DNA of 64,000 bases from a virus, in the IMG/VR virus record IMGVR_UViG_3300010413_000004, positions 1 to 64,000 of that record. One strand, given 5' to 3'. Position numbers and translations under genes: made by a program. Every line of letters begins with the position of its first letter. Position 1 is the stretch's first letter. The notes beneath the pieces were generated by a model that was given only the letters and a program-made list of their open reading frames with translations, was not told the origin of the DNA and ran no database searches. This document shows, piece after piece, positions 50,601 to 62,000 of the stretch.

Positions 50601-53600
50601 TAACACGCTAACACAACAACTATTATTCTGGACTGGAACGACATGGTCTTCCAAAAAAGAGATTTCAGGTTACTACCTCCCAGCATATGTGAGTGATATT
50701 GAGCCAAGTAACTTTTACTTGAACGTAGATGGTGCTTATTGGTTCGATACGCTAAATCAAATTCTATGGAAGCGTAATGTAGCTTTGGGCGAATGGGATG
50801 TAATAACGAGTGTCGTGATTGCAGCATCTGACACATCTCTGCAAACAATATGGAAAAAAGGTCTTAATGATGAGACGTATGTTCCAGCAAAGGTTGACTG
50901 GGAAGGACGAACAGAAATTGAATATGATGCAGCTCAAACTGCATATGTCACCACACGTGCTGCCGAAATTGTAACTCAAAGTAATGCTACTACTGCTGAA
51001 GCTAATGCACAAGCATTAGATGAGTGGTATCAGAAACAATCAAATGTTCACTCTCCAACAGGAGTGTGGGTTGGTGATTGGGAACTACCAGACCCAATGT
51101 ATTATAATGTGCTTAATGAAAACAGAAAGTACTTAGATACTAGACAATTGATAACTCACTTCAGCAGCATCATACAAGAACAGCCTACCATACCAGGATA
51201 CGTTGGAACTAAAGAAAGCATGTTCCATTTGATCTCAAACCAAAATATTAACTATGGATTGGGCGGAAAAATCAAACAATACAATAAGAGTTTTGACACT
51301 TTATTGTCTGCTATCTTTGTCGACACTGTTACACCACTGTCTGTTATTGATTTTGCTCACGACTTGTATGATTCTTCGTTGACGCAACTCAAAGAGATTT
51401 ATCGTAAGCATGCTATCAGTCTTCTAACTTCATACGATCAGCAGGCATTGAGTGACTTGTCTCTGTATATTGCAAATGAAGTTATAACACAATATGAGCA
51501 AGATGATAACAACGCATTCGTATTTGGTGATTCTACAACCTTCACAGAAGTAATTGGTGGTACTGATTTAGGAATTCGCAACTGGATTGCAACTTTGCCT
51601 TATCTCAGACTCACTGATGTGCACATGCCTGAATTCTTAGTTGATGAACTGATCGACTTGATTGAAATTGTTCACCATGATGGCCATCGTGCACAATACA
51701 AATTGACAGATGCAACCCTCGAAGGTATTATCCATGAGCTTGTTGGTACAGGCGATCCAAGAACGTCGTTCCCAACTCCATCCGATGCACCATTGGATAC
51801 GTTTGGTCGTACACAAAACTATCTTCCGCCAAACACGATTGATGAATTTGAAACTGAATTCAGCACAGTAATATCTAACCGTGAAGGTGTGTTCTGGTAC
51901 TTCGTTAACCAAACTACTCGAACCCTATATCGCCTGAACTTGGTAAGCATTGGTACTACTGCACCGCTGCTTAGTGATTATGCTGATGGTGCACTGTGGT
52001 TGGATATGACAGCTGGCGCCGAAGTATTACGCATTAAAGTAACGAGTGCTACAACTGGAGTATCCATATGGGAAGTTGTCGATGGTCTAACACCTGGAGA
52101 TAAGAGACTTCACAATGGTACAGATTCAAATGATGTTACCACATCAACCATTTCCGCATGGCAGCCACTTAGTTTAAATGTTATTCTTGGCAAAATTATC
52201 TATGAAGCTGAGCATCGCTTGTATGAAAATGCACCTGATGTTACACCTCTACGTTATGATGTAAGCAACACAGAAACGAAGTATCCTACAACGTACGACC
52301 AGTACATGTACGAAGCATTTTTGGATTATGCTACTCAGCATAGTATTGAGTTCCCATTTGCGAACACATCATACTCTTCGTCTGATCCATTCACGTGGAA
52401 CTACAAATTCTCCACAATTGGACATGGATTCCAGATTGTTGAAGCTGATAGTGCAACAAATTCATTTATCGTAACTGGCGATGCTACATCGTTGTTAGAT
52501 CCTTGTACGTCTGACTCTAGCTGTCCATCTGTAGTAGCGTTTTATATTAAGAACTCTTCTGTCAATAGCGGAACTTGGACCACAATATCATCTACGGCAC
52601 TAGTTCCAGCTACAGTGTATGATGCTGTTAATAACACAACAACTGTCTACGTACAAGAAACAGTGACAAATGATAATGAAGGAATTGTTTACGTTGGTAC
52701 CCTTCCAAGTTCAATAAACGATGGCTCTGAATCTGGTGGCGATTGGAGAGATCTATACGCTAAGTTATATGGTACTCCGTATCCACATCTTGAACCATGG
52801 GCTTTGCAAGGATATATAACGAAGCCTAGTTGGTGGGATGCTCAATACTTGAATGATGATTCTAATAAGTGGGGCGATCGTACGTGGAAATACAAACATG
52901 GATTTGAATTGGTATCGACAAATGCCACAGAAGACTATATTGAGATTTTGGGAGACTTCAGAGAAGTATTCGCACCAACTCTAACAGTCCCTGCAGAGAT
53001 GACAGGAAGTCCAAGTTCCTTCACTTTTACAGCAACGACTACAGATACCATCACTGGTGTTACGATCGGTGGTGTTGGAACGGCTGTATTGAATGTAAGT
53101 GGAAACGTTACTAACAAATATGCAGTGGGCCGTAAACTGTCTGTGGTATCTTCATCGAATACAGTAACGAAGTTGGTAACCGTTAAGAGTAGAAGTTTCT
53201 CGTCCACTCTAAACACAACTTACATTGTTGTTGAAGAAGCAATCGATTCTTCAACTGGAATTGATTTCGTTGGTACAATTTACGATCCTACAACAAATCG
53301 CCTACGTGTAGATGTTACACAAAACCTAACAACGTCAGGTTGGACAGGTCGAGTATTAATCGCATATGGTATGTGGGAAAATATTCGTGTCGGTATTATC
53401 CCAGCAGGAGAAACTTATTCCAATGGTATAACGAGCATCACTGGTAATCCTGCAACCGATAGTGCAACGTATAATCTACCAGTACCAATAATTCCAACTT
53501 ATAATTACTTCAGTGTTAATGTGAGTAATGGCTCAGTGAGTTCTGATGGTGGTACAACAATATATTATTCAGATGATGTTCTTCCTCCTTACTGGGACTA

Positions 53601-56600
53601 TACTGTGCAGTATGGTATTACTCCTCTGGCTATCGATTTAGTTGTTCGTTCTGTATTCCTTGCTTATGCTACCGAAATCGTTTCACCTGGTGCTGCATTT
53701 GTATTCGGTGATGCGGGCACAGTCGAATGGGAATGGAGAAATTCATCTCAGTACCTATACGATTTGCTGACTGTGTCATTCAGACTGGATCCTATTGCCT
53801 TCATGTCTGATACGTTTGGTGCTGAAATAATTACTGTCAATGGACTGGAAGTTGACTTGGATAAAGAAAACGTTCCAAGTCACACAAGAACAACCTTCCA
53901 TGGTGAAATTATTAATGATGCGCCTTATTTGACAGATAGTATTAATCAGTGGTATGTTGATTACAACAGATTCTCTGGATTGGACGTAAGCTCCTCAGAT
54001 TTCCGTAACATGTGGACGCAGTGGACTGCTCCACTAACATATCAGTTTTCTTCTTTCATTGACACACCTTCATTGAGTGTCGGTCATCGTTACATTGATA
54101 TAACCAGTAATGATTACTCGCTAATAGCTAAAAAGTCTCCTGGTACAGAAGATTATTGGTTGGATGCATTCAATATATCATTTGCGAACGTTCCTCCAAA
54201 AGTGGTTCGTTACAATAATCAGTTGGATTGGAGAGTATCCATCAACACGAACTTGGATATTAGTAGAACAATAGAGTATTACGATGTTCGTAATTATCAA
54301 TTCTACGCCGATCCTACCACTGACATATGTACGTTATACACATGGGAAATTGTAGACGCCTCTCTAATTAACAAGACATTTTCCGTCTCAGGTGACCAAA
54401 CACTTGTGTTTGCTGCGGGTCGCACATTTGCAGTAACAAATTCAACAGACAACGATGGTACATATACTGTAAAATCATCATCATATGATGTAGTATCTGA
54501 TGCTACGATCATCGAGGTAGATGAGTCTTTGACGAGTTCATTCGTAACAGGATTTATTACTGCAAACTATAGAACTATTCCATGGTCAACAGGTGACGGA
54601 ATTTATCTATCGTCAACAGAAACTCTACCGATCCCTTTACTTGGTGACACTGTTAACGGTTTGACAAAATACTTCATCATTGTTGAGAGTGATACAACAT
54701 TTAAGTTAGCTAGAACTTACCAAGACGCAATTGACGGTACAGCTATCGATCTTCTAACACCTGGTAAACGAGATCACTATATTGGGCAGGTTATCAATAC
54801 ATTTAATGTAATAGATGGTCAGCAAAATATATTGTGGCGCCACTACGAGCTTGATACACAAAACGTACTTTCGTTTAATACACCCCATGATGTTCAAGGA
54901 TTGCAAACAGTAATCAACATCATTGATGGTTACAGCAAGAAGAGATATGAAGAGGGTTGGAGAATCAACGATGAAAATAGCCAACTCGATCCTGTGTCTG
55001 GCCAAATCGTAACATGGCAGAGTGAAATAGAGCGATTTCTAACGAATGCGTTTAATCAGCGTGATCGTCGGTATGTTGTCACTAATCGTCACGAAGCAAC
55101 AGTTGACGTTTTAACAAACGAGTGGACATTCGTTGATACGTCGGCTCAATATGTAACAGGCGATCGTGTGACAGTATTCTCCTCGAATGGTGCATACCCA
55201 ACCCCTATCGTTCGAGGCGTGTGGTATTACATTATTCGTGATACAGCCGATACGTTTAGATTAGCAGCATCATTGAGCGATGCTAACTCAGGAATTGAAA
55301 TTAACGTTACAGATGCAACAAGTGTTGATAAGTTGTACATTACTTCGGCTTCTGAGAGTACTCCAATTTCATCACATGAGATTAATCCAATCAGACATGC
55401 TATCTGGTTTAAACCTGCTCGTGGCATTGTGTCAAATGTCGTTGAGGGTCCAACCGAAGATGTAAGAGCGACTCAATTAATTTTCGATCAGTATGGTCGT
55501 CGTCTAGGTTCTGATACTTTACGAATCTTCCGTGAAGACACAAGAACTGCAATTAAGATGTTAGACAATATCGCAAATGATGTAAAACCATATAGCACCG
55601 ACCCACGTGATAATATTCATATGGGAGGGGCACATTTGTTTGTTGATTCATACGAGCAAGTGTTGAAGTTCGAAGATTACACAAGCGATGGTACTCTCAT
55701 TTACGATCCATTTATTGGTTTGAATCTAACCAAGTTTGAAATGTTGTTCAACCGCGATCTCAACTTTACGGGACGACCAAATGTTGGTGGTTACTACTTG
55801 GAAACGTTCCACAACCAAGAGCTAGAACTCAAGCGTAACATCGAGGCGGGGGTTGAAGACTTGCGTACAATGTACGATACGTATAGCGTACTAGAATCTT
55901 CTGACTTAGTATCACAAGCTCGAAAAGTATTGGGGTATGAAGGGCCAGCGGATTACCTACGAGACATTAACGTTAATGATAAATCGCAGTTCCTATTCTG
56001 GAAGGGAATGATACAACACAAAGGTTCCATAAATGCTGTTAACGCATTTATAAATTCTCATCGTTTTATTGAAGCTAACGTTGACGAATATTGGGCGTAT
56101 AAAGTTGCATCATTTGGTTCGGCCAAGGAGAAAGAATATCCTGAACTGTATGTCACAGCTAACGATACGTTGGCGAATGACATTCGTCTTCAATTTACTA
56201 GTGATTTGGAGTCTCCTGATAGCACATTTATTGCTATCAGTGCATATGACGATCAACGTTGGTTCAACCAACCAGATCAGCTCCAGACACTATCTGACAA
56301 TAACAACACGCTATACTTTGATATTGTAGCGGACAACATGATTCCCGTCACAGTATCTTCGATTACGGGCTCTCCTGTTACACCAACTTCACCAGTAGAC
56401 AATCAGGGATTGGTGCTGGATGGCAACTTGTATGGAAGTCCACAAGCTGATGGAAACCATTATTTCTATCGTTGGAATAGTGTGTCGTCTGTGTGGGATC
56501 AGCACGGTTCGTGGGTAGCAGGTAACAATCCAGTTATCCGACATGACTTTGATGCAGATACTGTTTCATTGACGGTTCGTCGTTATGCAGAAGGTACGAA

Positions 56601-59040
56601 AAAATCGTATGCTGCTGCAGCTATAATAACATTAGCAGAAGAGTACATTCCGTTTACAAATAGTATTGAAGTGTTTAGACAGGGTCAGAAGTTGATCGCT
56701 GGAGTAGATTATAACGAAGTCCCTCCAGTAAGTGGATCGTTAACGTCTAGTAGCATTACATTAACTAACCCAACATCTTTGGGATCTCCTGATAATGTTG
56801 AAATTGTATACACTACAGCAACGCTGATCAGAGGTATACACTTTGAGATGATTAACTCAAACATAATTCGTATTCTATTCCCAGCTCTTGTGAGTAGTAC
56901 TTACATCGACTTGAAAGTGTGGGGCTTGGATATTGATAAGGGAGCATTAGCTCCAGCTAAACTTATCGATAAGAAAGCTGAAGTAGTATTAACGACCATC
57001 CCAATGTGGGATCCAGCGCGAGGTTATCACTATCCTACAGCGTTCCAAAACGTTGATTTGGCGAATGACGTCGATCCAGCGAGGTATTCAGTTACGCCTC
57101 AGCAGAAGCAATCTGCGACGTTAGGTCATCCAGTGTTTGATCCATGGGGCAGCAAACAAGTCGGCAATACATGGTTGAATACATTTGATTTGAGTTACGT
57201 ACCTTATTATGATGAGCACATTATAACCAGTGTCGAAGATAGATTGCGCCAGTGGGGCCGACTATCAGATTGGTCCGACGTTGAGTTGTATGAGTGGATT
57301 AAATCAGACGTACCCCCTGATCAATACGATACGATTGCTGCAATAGAAGAAGGTGATGCAACTATTGCTGAAAGTAAGCGTAAGTCAGGTAGAGCAAAGC
57401 AGACACTATTTAAGAATGGTGGTGCATCTACTGAGGTACGAGCATTGACTAATACTGCGACTACTGGTCAAACAATAACTGGAAGTACGTCATTCAAAGA
57501 TACGAATGCTACGTTTATCAGTGATGAAGTTACTGTTGGTGACATTATTCGATTAACTGGTAGCAATACTGGCGATTGGAGAATAACAAGTGTGAGCGAC
57601 ACAGAAGTAGTGTTGGATGCTACCGTACCGTTAGTTGGTGATACAAACATTTCTTACACAATATACAAGCCTATATGGACAATGATGCAAAATGTGTATG
57701 ATAAGCATGATGTTGTCATTTCGGGAACATTTGTCAGCAACGGGGTATATTCTTTTGTTACGAATATACCTGTTGGTGAGACGGTGAATGTATACGTGAA
57801 CGGAATATTGTCACAAGAGAATGTTGTGGTGACTTCATCTCCTATTTCAGTAACATGCACAGAGAATGATATAGTGATATTTGCCAATCTACTACCAACC
57901 GAAGCTGAAATTACAGCTGGAGAGGCTGATGGTACTTTACTATATGACTACGAGTACACGACAGATATTGAAATTGACAAATTTGGAACATCACAAACAG
58001 TATACTACTTCTGGGTTCGTCAAAAGAGCACTAAGGTTCAAGGCAAAAATCGAACGATGTCAAGCAAAGATACTGAAGCTGCTCTCAAGATAATTCCTTC
58101 GCCTTATATGTTCTTCCAGAAGACTATGGACAGCAACTGGCATCAGTATACGCAATCGTTTACATATGCTCCATCAGTATCGCCTTTGCCTGCATCAACT
58201 ACGTTTACAGTTGACCACATCATCCTATCGAATGTTGTTACAGTAACTATTGATGGGGTGGCTGTACCTGCTAATATCATCACAGTAGATGTTGACAACT
58301 ACACGTTTAGTCTACCAACATCTCAACTATCTGTTGGTCAAATAGTTAAAATCGAGTATACTGGTTTGAATTATACTGAAAATAAAGATTTGCCAAGCAG
58401 ATTTGTACAGTCCGTCGTTCGAGGATTGCGTGGTTGGATAGATGATGACCGCCGATACACTGTACGGTTTACACGCGATTTTACTCTTCGTGATGATCTG
58501 AATAAAGGAACATCATCTCTTGATCTCAAGAATAAACACGAAGAGTGGATAATGTTCCGGGAGCGTCAGCCATATCACATCGATCGTGTGCTTTGGGATA
58601 AAGTCACTGAAGCTATGGTTGGTTACAAAACATTGATAGATGGAACTATAGAACGAGTGCCATCATATGAAAGAGAACTGTATGATAGCAAATATGGTAC
58701 TGATACGCGTTATGGCTTAGGTGACAACCAAGCGATTGTTGATGGAAGTATGGCTCTAGACACTATTATTGCTGATTTGGAAAATCCAGATAATGTGTTC
58801 CACCCAGTTGATATCAACACGTTCTTTGAGCAGCACAATTTTGATACAGATGCAGCAATAATTGAATCAATGGATGTGATTTACAACACGTTTGCGTACA
58901 CTCATGTTAATAGAATGATGTTTTCTGTGCTACACGATGCTTTGTCACTCAAAACTAAATACCCCGACATACTGAAAACGTCGATGGTTTCGTTAAACGG
59001 CATTAAGCCACTCCAAATATCAGGTATTTTTGATGACTAG
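47659..59040 (+). CDS. Giant baseplate/tail structural protein (gp7 position)
   Basis: 3793 residues, GTG start with GGAGA upstream. The helical N-terminus (NLFDLLPEVYHSDTSKAIFSNLFNRFL...VAGYIGEGN) is followed by at least five NDGTY-type beta modules (about 210-270, 280-345, 685-760, 1595-1680 and 2230-2290), W/Y-rich units (NQWDLWYDTTTDILYQY, TYWFNTLTQQLLFWTGTTW, GAYWFDTLNQILWKR), helical stretches near 1120-1400 and a helical section near 2680-2800 with FLFWKGMIQHKGSINAVNAF, which faintly recalls the C-terminal part of T4 gp7. The gene follows gp6, where gene 7 lies in T4. No catalytic motif is seen. gp7 of T4 has about 1030 residues, so this is several times longer. Confidence 0.65.
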   Translation: MSSRNDNSDYTKKSTNLFDLLPEVYHSDTSKAIFSNLFNRFLTKQEVQKVAGYIGEGNPNALIKRQIVEPTLQRQTNQLQPIMHTKIGSIDHMASWEDIQRELSRLGVNIDDIDKWGELLQFNWVPPIDIDKLIHFEDYYWYDEATPNSRPQYITIRSRCTVAKANVNFWQKLVDQYGSTFPIIDVQRTDVLPSTSYPIVDIVAVTDTITVQGDVTGSFAYGTFFKVSGTVSNNTTFQVSGSPTYDSVNDSTQIPVATGSIVADETLVGTATITLYDKIVVEGNYVSLFSEGFVFFVADSDNQDLGGSFVEVSSSSYSSSADSTTIVITQTFTDTTISGNASLDEQLSLYLADRDCRCLGSVGWDLLPWDDNPSSPLWGGDAPGEHYTFLQAISQASAPSGAPTNQWDLWYDTTTDILYQYNDSSVWEQIWNRFSLILEKTEGLALWDLTTGCGTGTKIPAAEQWTTQNHWIHKSDVTNFAVAKQAQFPIIEYDWDLELNEWTYTDYRWKYRATTFTQWSEVDNQPSIMELTPLDHWELDSGTDEIVLDERYGDLTGLFVPGFVFQAGTNEAFTVDHSTFVAPTTGLAYQTRITITVPTSTTALSSGNILQEVVSSTPLQPITTAQGDAWLGYGQHWVFTGALNTLPITHQPINPFVELPVDAQMTLPVASVNLTGGAGVNYFEVEGKVDKLFTSGTTFTIENSAANNATYTVVGTGSTYSDPLGSPAGTGYTTIPVAEVIPSNTAPLGDILASAVFVDVSGDFDYSVGYYAQTYTIQSTSPVYTLNLSDVILPGSRRSLRNRALIGYDDVRVYINNIRQYGSYDELTIDGTYVSGIQFLSGYEPNRFDVVRIEVGEASIDELGLYSIPVRMVEDDAQYLIDGNVTVSLIRYKKAEQVKTSVNQYPQFDIYHVTGLPKYDANPIFGYRTSPDAAVNVAIGQRTVYDSTTRNYEFDQFLLEEDDGTLYAYRDYSNIIPTYWFNTLTQQLLFWTGTTWSSKKEISGYYLPAYVSDIEPSNFYLNVDGAYWFDTLNQILWKRNVALGEWDVITSVVIAASDTSLQTIWKKGLNDETYVPAKVDWEGRTEIEYDAAQTAYVTTRAAEIVTQSNATTAEANAQALDEWYQKQSNVHSPTGVWVGDWELPDPMYYNVLNENRKYLDTRQLITHFSSIIQEQPTIPGYVGTKESMFHLISNQNINYGLGGKIKQYNKSFDTLLSAIFVDTVTPLSVIDFAHDLYDSSLTQLKEIYRKHAISLLTSYDQQALSDLSLYIANEVITQYEQDDNNAFVFGDSTTFTEVIGGTDLGIRNWIATLPYLRLTDVHMPEFLVDELIDLIEIVHHDGHRAQYKLTDATLEGIIHELVGTGDPRTSFPTPSDAPLDTFGRTQNYLPPNTIDEFETEFSTVISNREGVFWYFVNQTTRTLYRLNLVSIGTTAPLLSDYADGALWLDMTAGAEVLRIKVTSATTGVSIWEVVDGLTPGDKRLHNGTDSNDVTTSTISAWQPLSLNVILGKIIYEAEHRLYENAPDVTPLRYDVSNTETKYPTTYDQYMYEAFLDYATQHSIEFPFANTSYSSSDPFTWNYKFSTIGHGFQIVEADSATNSFIVTGDATSLLDPCTSDSSCPSVVAFYIKNSSVNSGTWTTISSTALVPATVYDAVNNTTTVYVQETVTNDNEGIVYVGTLPSSINDGSESGGDWRDLYAKLYGTPYPHLEPWALQGYITKPSWWDAQYLNDDSNKWGDRTWKYKHGFELVSTNATEDYIEILGDFREVFAPTLTVPAEMTGSPSSFTFTATTTDTITGVTIGGVGTAVLNVSGNVTNKYAVGRKLSVVSSSNTVTKLVTVKSRSFSSTLNTTYIVVEEAIDSSTGIDFVGTIYDPTTNRLRVDVTQNLTTSGWTGRVLIAYGMWENIRVGIIPAGETYSNGITSITGNPATDSATYNLPVPIIPTYNYFSVNVSNGSVSSDGGTTIYYSDDVLPPYWDYTVQYGITPLAIDLVVRSVFLAYATEIVSPGAAFVFGDAGTVEWEWRNSSQYLYDLLTVSFRLDPIAFMSDTFGAEIITVNGLEVDLDKENVPSHTRTTFHGEIINDAPYLTDSINQWYVDYNRFSGLDVSSSDFRNMWTQWTAPLTYQFSSFIDTPSLSVGHRYIDITSNDYSLIAKKSPGTEDYWLDAFNISFANVPPKVVRYNNQLDWRVSINTNLDISRTIEYYDVRNYQFYADPTTDICTLYTWEIVDASLINKTFSVSGDQTLVFAAGRTFAVTNSTDNDGTYTVKSSSYDVVSDATIIEVDESLTSSFVTGFITANYRTIPWSTGDGIYLSSTETLPIPLLGDTVNGLTKYFIIVESDTTFKLARTYQDAIDGTAIDLLTPGKRDHYIGQVINTFNVIDGQQNILWRHYELDTQNVLSFNTPHDVQGLQTVINIIDGYSKKRYEEGWRINDENSQLDPVSGQIVTWQSEIERFLTNAFNQRDRRYVVTNRHEATVDVLTNEWTFVDTSAQYVTGDRVTVFSSNGAYPTPIVRGVWYYIIRDTADTFRLAASLSDANSGIEINVTDATSVDKLYITSASESTPISSHEINPIRHAIWFKPARGIVSNVVEGPTEDVRATQLIFDQYGRRLGSDTLRIFREDTRTAIKMLDNIANDVKPYSTDPRDNIHMGGAHLFVDSYEQVLKFEDYTSDGTLIYDPFIGLNLTKFEMLFNRDLNFTGRPNVGGYYLETFHNQELELKRNIEAGVEDLRTMYDTYSVLESSDLVSQARKVLGYEGPADYLRDINVNDKSQFLFWKGMIQHKGSINAVNAFINSHRFIEANVDEYWAYKVASFGSAKEKEYPELYVTANDTLANDIRLQFTSDLESPDSTFIAISAYDDQRWFNQPDQLQTLSDNNNTLYFDIVADNMIPVTVSSITGSPVTPTSPVDNQGLVLDGNLYGSPQADGNHYFYRWNSVSSVWDQHGSWVAGNNPVIRHDFDADTVSLTVRRYAEGTKKSYAAAAIITLAEEYIPFTNSIEVFRQGQKLIAGVDYNEVPPVSGSLTSSSITLTNPTSLGSPDNVEIVYTTATLIRGIHFEMINSNIIRILFPALVSSTYIDLKVWGLDIDKGALAPAKLIDKKAEVVLTTIPMWDPARGYHYPTAFQNVDLANDVDPARYSVTPQQKQSATLGHPVFDPWGSKQVGNTWLNTFDLSYVPYYDEHIITSVEDRLRQWGRLSDWSDVELYEWIKSDVPPDQYDTIAAIEEGDATIAESKRKSGRAKQTLFKNGGASTEVRALTNTATTGQTITGSTSFKDTNATFISDEVTVGDIIRLTGSNTGDWRITSVSDTEVVLDATVPLVGDTNISYTIYKPIWTMMQNVYDKHDVVISGTFVSNGVYSFVTNIPVGETVNVYVNGILSQENVVVTSSPISVTCTENDIVIFANLLPTEAEITAGEADGTLLYDYEYTTDIEIDKFGTSQTVYYFWVRQKSTKVQGKNRTMSSKDTEAALKIIPSPYMFFQKTMDSNWHQYTQSFTYAPSVSPLPASTTFTVDHIILSNVVTVTIDGVAVPANIITVDVDNYTFSLPTSQLSVGQIVKIEYTGLNYTENKDLPSRFVQSVVRGLRGWIDDDRRYTVRFTRDFTLRDDLNKGTSSLDLKNKHEEWIMFRERQPYHIDRVLWDKVTEAMVGYKTLIDGTIERVPSYERELYDSKYGTDTRYGLGDNQAIVDGSMALDTIIADLENPDNVFHPVDINTFFEQHNFDTDAAIIESMDVIYNTFAYTHVNRMMFSVLHDALSLKTKYPDILKTSMVSLNGIKPLQISGIFDD

Positions 59041-62000
59041 TAACATAAAGACGATCGATCCCGTACAGGGATTGATCGACTATGTCTTAGATATAAAACC
59101 ATATCATACCAAAATCGTTGAGGTGTTGATAGATCACGTCGGTAGTGATACTGTAAATGTTATCATAGAAGATAGGCAGCAGTTAGATGTTGATATTTTA
59201 TTCTTAGACGATTTTTATGAAGTACCACTGTGTGATGATGGTTACGGTACGCGATCGTTTGGAAGCTCGCGTAATTTTCCTATAACGTCTCCAAATCCAG
59301 GCATATCCATCGAAAACTACCCAGCAATCAATACGACTACAAATGCTGTTATTATTCCTGGAGATGCTTCAGACGATCTTCTAATTGGAGCGTCGATGTA
59401 TATCGTGACGCAATTTGAGGACGCGATTCAAGGTGTTATCATTGGATCTTCAGGAAGTGGTGCTTTCATCTTATCTGGTGATAGAACTGTTGAGTTTAGC
59501 GGTGGATCTCCAACCAAGACGTTTACAGTAACTGACTCCTCGTCAAATGATGGTAGCTATGTAATATCTCACTCTGTTTACAGCCCAGGAACAGATACAA
59601 CAGCAATATATGTAACTCAAACTGTATCAGCTTCTTATGATAGTGGGTTCATCATAACAAACGGTAACAATACAGGAACGTTTACAATATCGGCCGTGGA
59701 GTATTCAGGTGGATCAATCGATTCGTGGTCTGATGTTACTGATCCGACAACTTTTTTGTTAGGAGATAACCCTTACACCACCGTTACCGTAAATGAAACA
59801 CTAAATGCTATTCCTACACTATTTGCAAACCAATCTTATGTTGCATTTGCTTCTGTTGATGCCATCGAAATTATTGGTTCGTTATCCTATAGTAACTTTT
59901 TAGCGCGTTACACTTCAAGCCCTGTGGCTTACGAGCAGACGCCTGATGAAGGATATCTAACCAAAACTGTTGTTGGTATTACCCAATCTCAACTAGACGG
60001 AGCGAACGAGCCAATTCCAGGAACAGGAGCCTTTGTTGTACCTGGAAGTGTAAACGACAGTAACGTTTTTGTCGGTCAGACTTTTGAAGTAGTTAATTCA
60101 CTCGAAAACAACGGTACATATACGATTGTTGATATAACATATGATTCAGTATTGGACACAACTGAATTTGTTGTAAATGAACCAGTTGGTAACTTAGTTG
60201 ATGGAGAAATCCGACTAAACATACCCGCAAACGTTTTAATAGTTAATGGTGACCACTCTTCCCAGTTTGTACAGGGAACGATTTTTGATATTGTTAGTGG
60301 TTCAATGATTGGAACTTATACTACCATAAAGTCGGAGTACATTCCTCTTGAAGATGTTACGTGGATACGTACACTAGAAGATGTGTTTGGTGGAGATTTT
60401 GGAGATAGTATTCTTGGTGTTACAAGTGGAGGTTCACCATTATTAAGCACGTTTACGGTTGGTGGGGACAAGACGTCCAAATATTATGCAGGCAGCAAAT
60501 TTAACATTATTGGATCATCATTCAATGATGGAAAATATACTGTCGCAGCTGCAGGACCAACGTACGATATAATTACAAATACCACCGCCGTTCCTGTTAC
60601 TGATCTAATTAGCTTAACTGCTGATGGTTTCATTTATCCGTTTACATCTGGTTTCATCAAGTATCACGTAATGGGGTATGGTGATACTAGAGGAGTATGT
60701 CAATATGTCCCAGGTACCACTGTCGCCGTTCAATTTAATGAGAAATTGACGTTCTCTGGTCTGGGATTGGATCTATCTGATGACATTATCGCATACAATT
60801 TAGAAAATTCAGATACATGGGGATTTGATTTACCTGCAAATACGATCTTTGGTTCAACATACCCACTGATTCCTGAGCAGACAACTGCTCCTTCGGCACC
60901 AGAGATAACAGATCTGTGGTTTGATACAACTACTAATACGTTTAGACAATGGAATGGTCGATCCTGGGACCGTGTAGTTCGAGTTTATTGGCACGATACA
61001 GTAAATTCATTATTATACTATCGAACAAAAAATGCTTACGTGGATACTGGGTGGGTACTAGATTTCCCTTCAGTGCCAGGTTATTCGGATGTTATTCCTG
61101 CGTCTAGTTCTATCGGTATTCTTGATTCAAAAGTATATTCAGCCACAGGTGATCCAAATGAAGTGTTCACACTTCCCACGCCAATTCCTTCAGTTGGTTC
61201 TCCTGCAGTATTTGATGCAGGCAATTTGGTAGTTAGAGTCAATGGTTTATCTGCAGCTGCTAACGCGTTAAATTCATCGGAGTTTACTGTAACCAGCCCC
61301 ATACTTCAAAATGGTGATCTAGTATCAGCATATGTGTATGGTGATGTTGGACCTCGGACGAATGCATTTGTTGGAGTATATAATGCCGTTCCTCATGTAG
61401 TGTATCATCAAAACGTTACAATCGATACAGTTAATAACGCTTTTGTTGTCAATGGTGGTAACTTCATTGATAGATTTGTTCCAGCAAATACATTTACTGG
61501 AATGGACGCCGACTATGGTCAAATTAAAGGTGAGTGGTTTGCCGATCGTATCGAAATCATCGATGTTAATGGTACGACTGGCGAAATAACTATTCCTGGT
61601 GATTATGCGTGGCTGTTTACAAATGGGCGCGTATTTAGAGTTCAAAATACCACAACAAACAATAATGATTTTATTGTACAGTCTTCTGTTGCTGGTGGAT
61701 CTCCAGTTACGACAACAATCACTGTAAGCAATCCTACTGTGACGGAATCGATTTTTTATAACAGAGGATTGCCTGTTATATCAATTGATAGTGCTACCGA
61801 TTCGTTCGTTGTTAATGGTAATGTCGCTCAAGAATTCACATTAGGTCTTATAGTTGCAATATCAAATTCGGCAGTTGGCAACAATGGAAGTTGGGAAGTT
61901 GTGTCAGCGACGTATTCGGATATAAGTGGTCACACAACTGTAACAGTTGCTGGAGACATTCCTGCTGATGATGTTACAGGAAATGCGTTAGTCCAAACAC

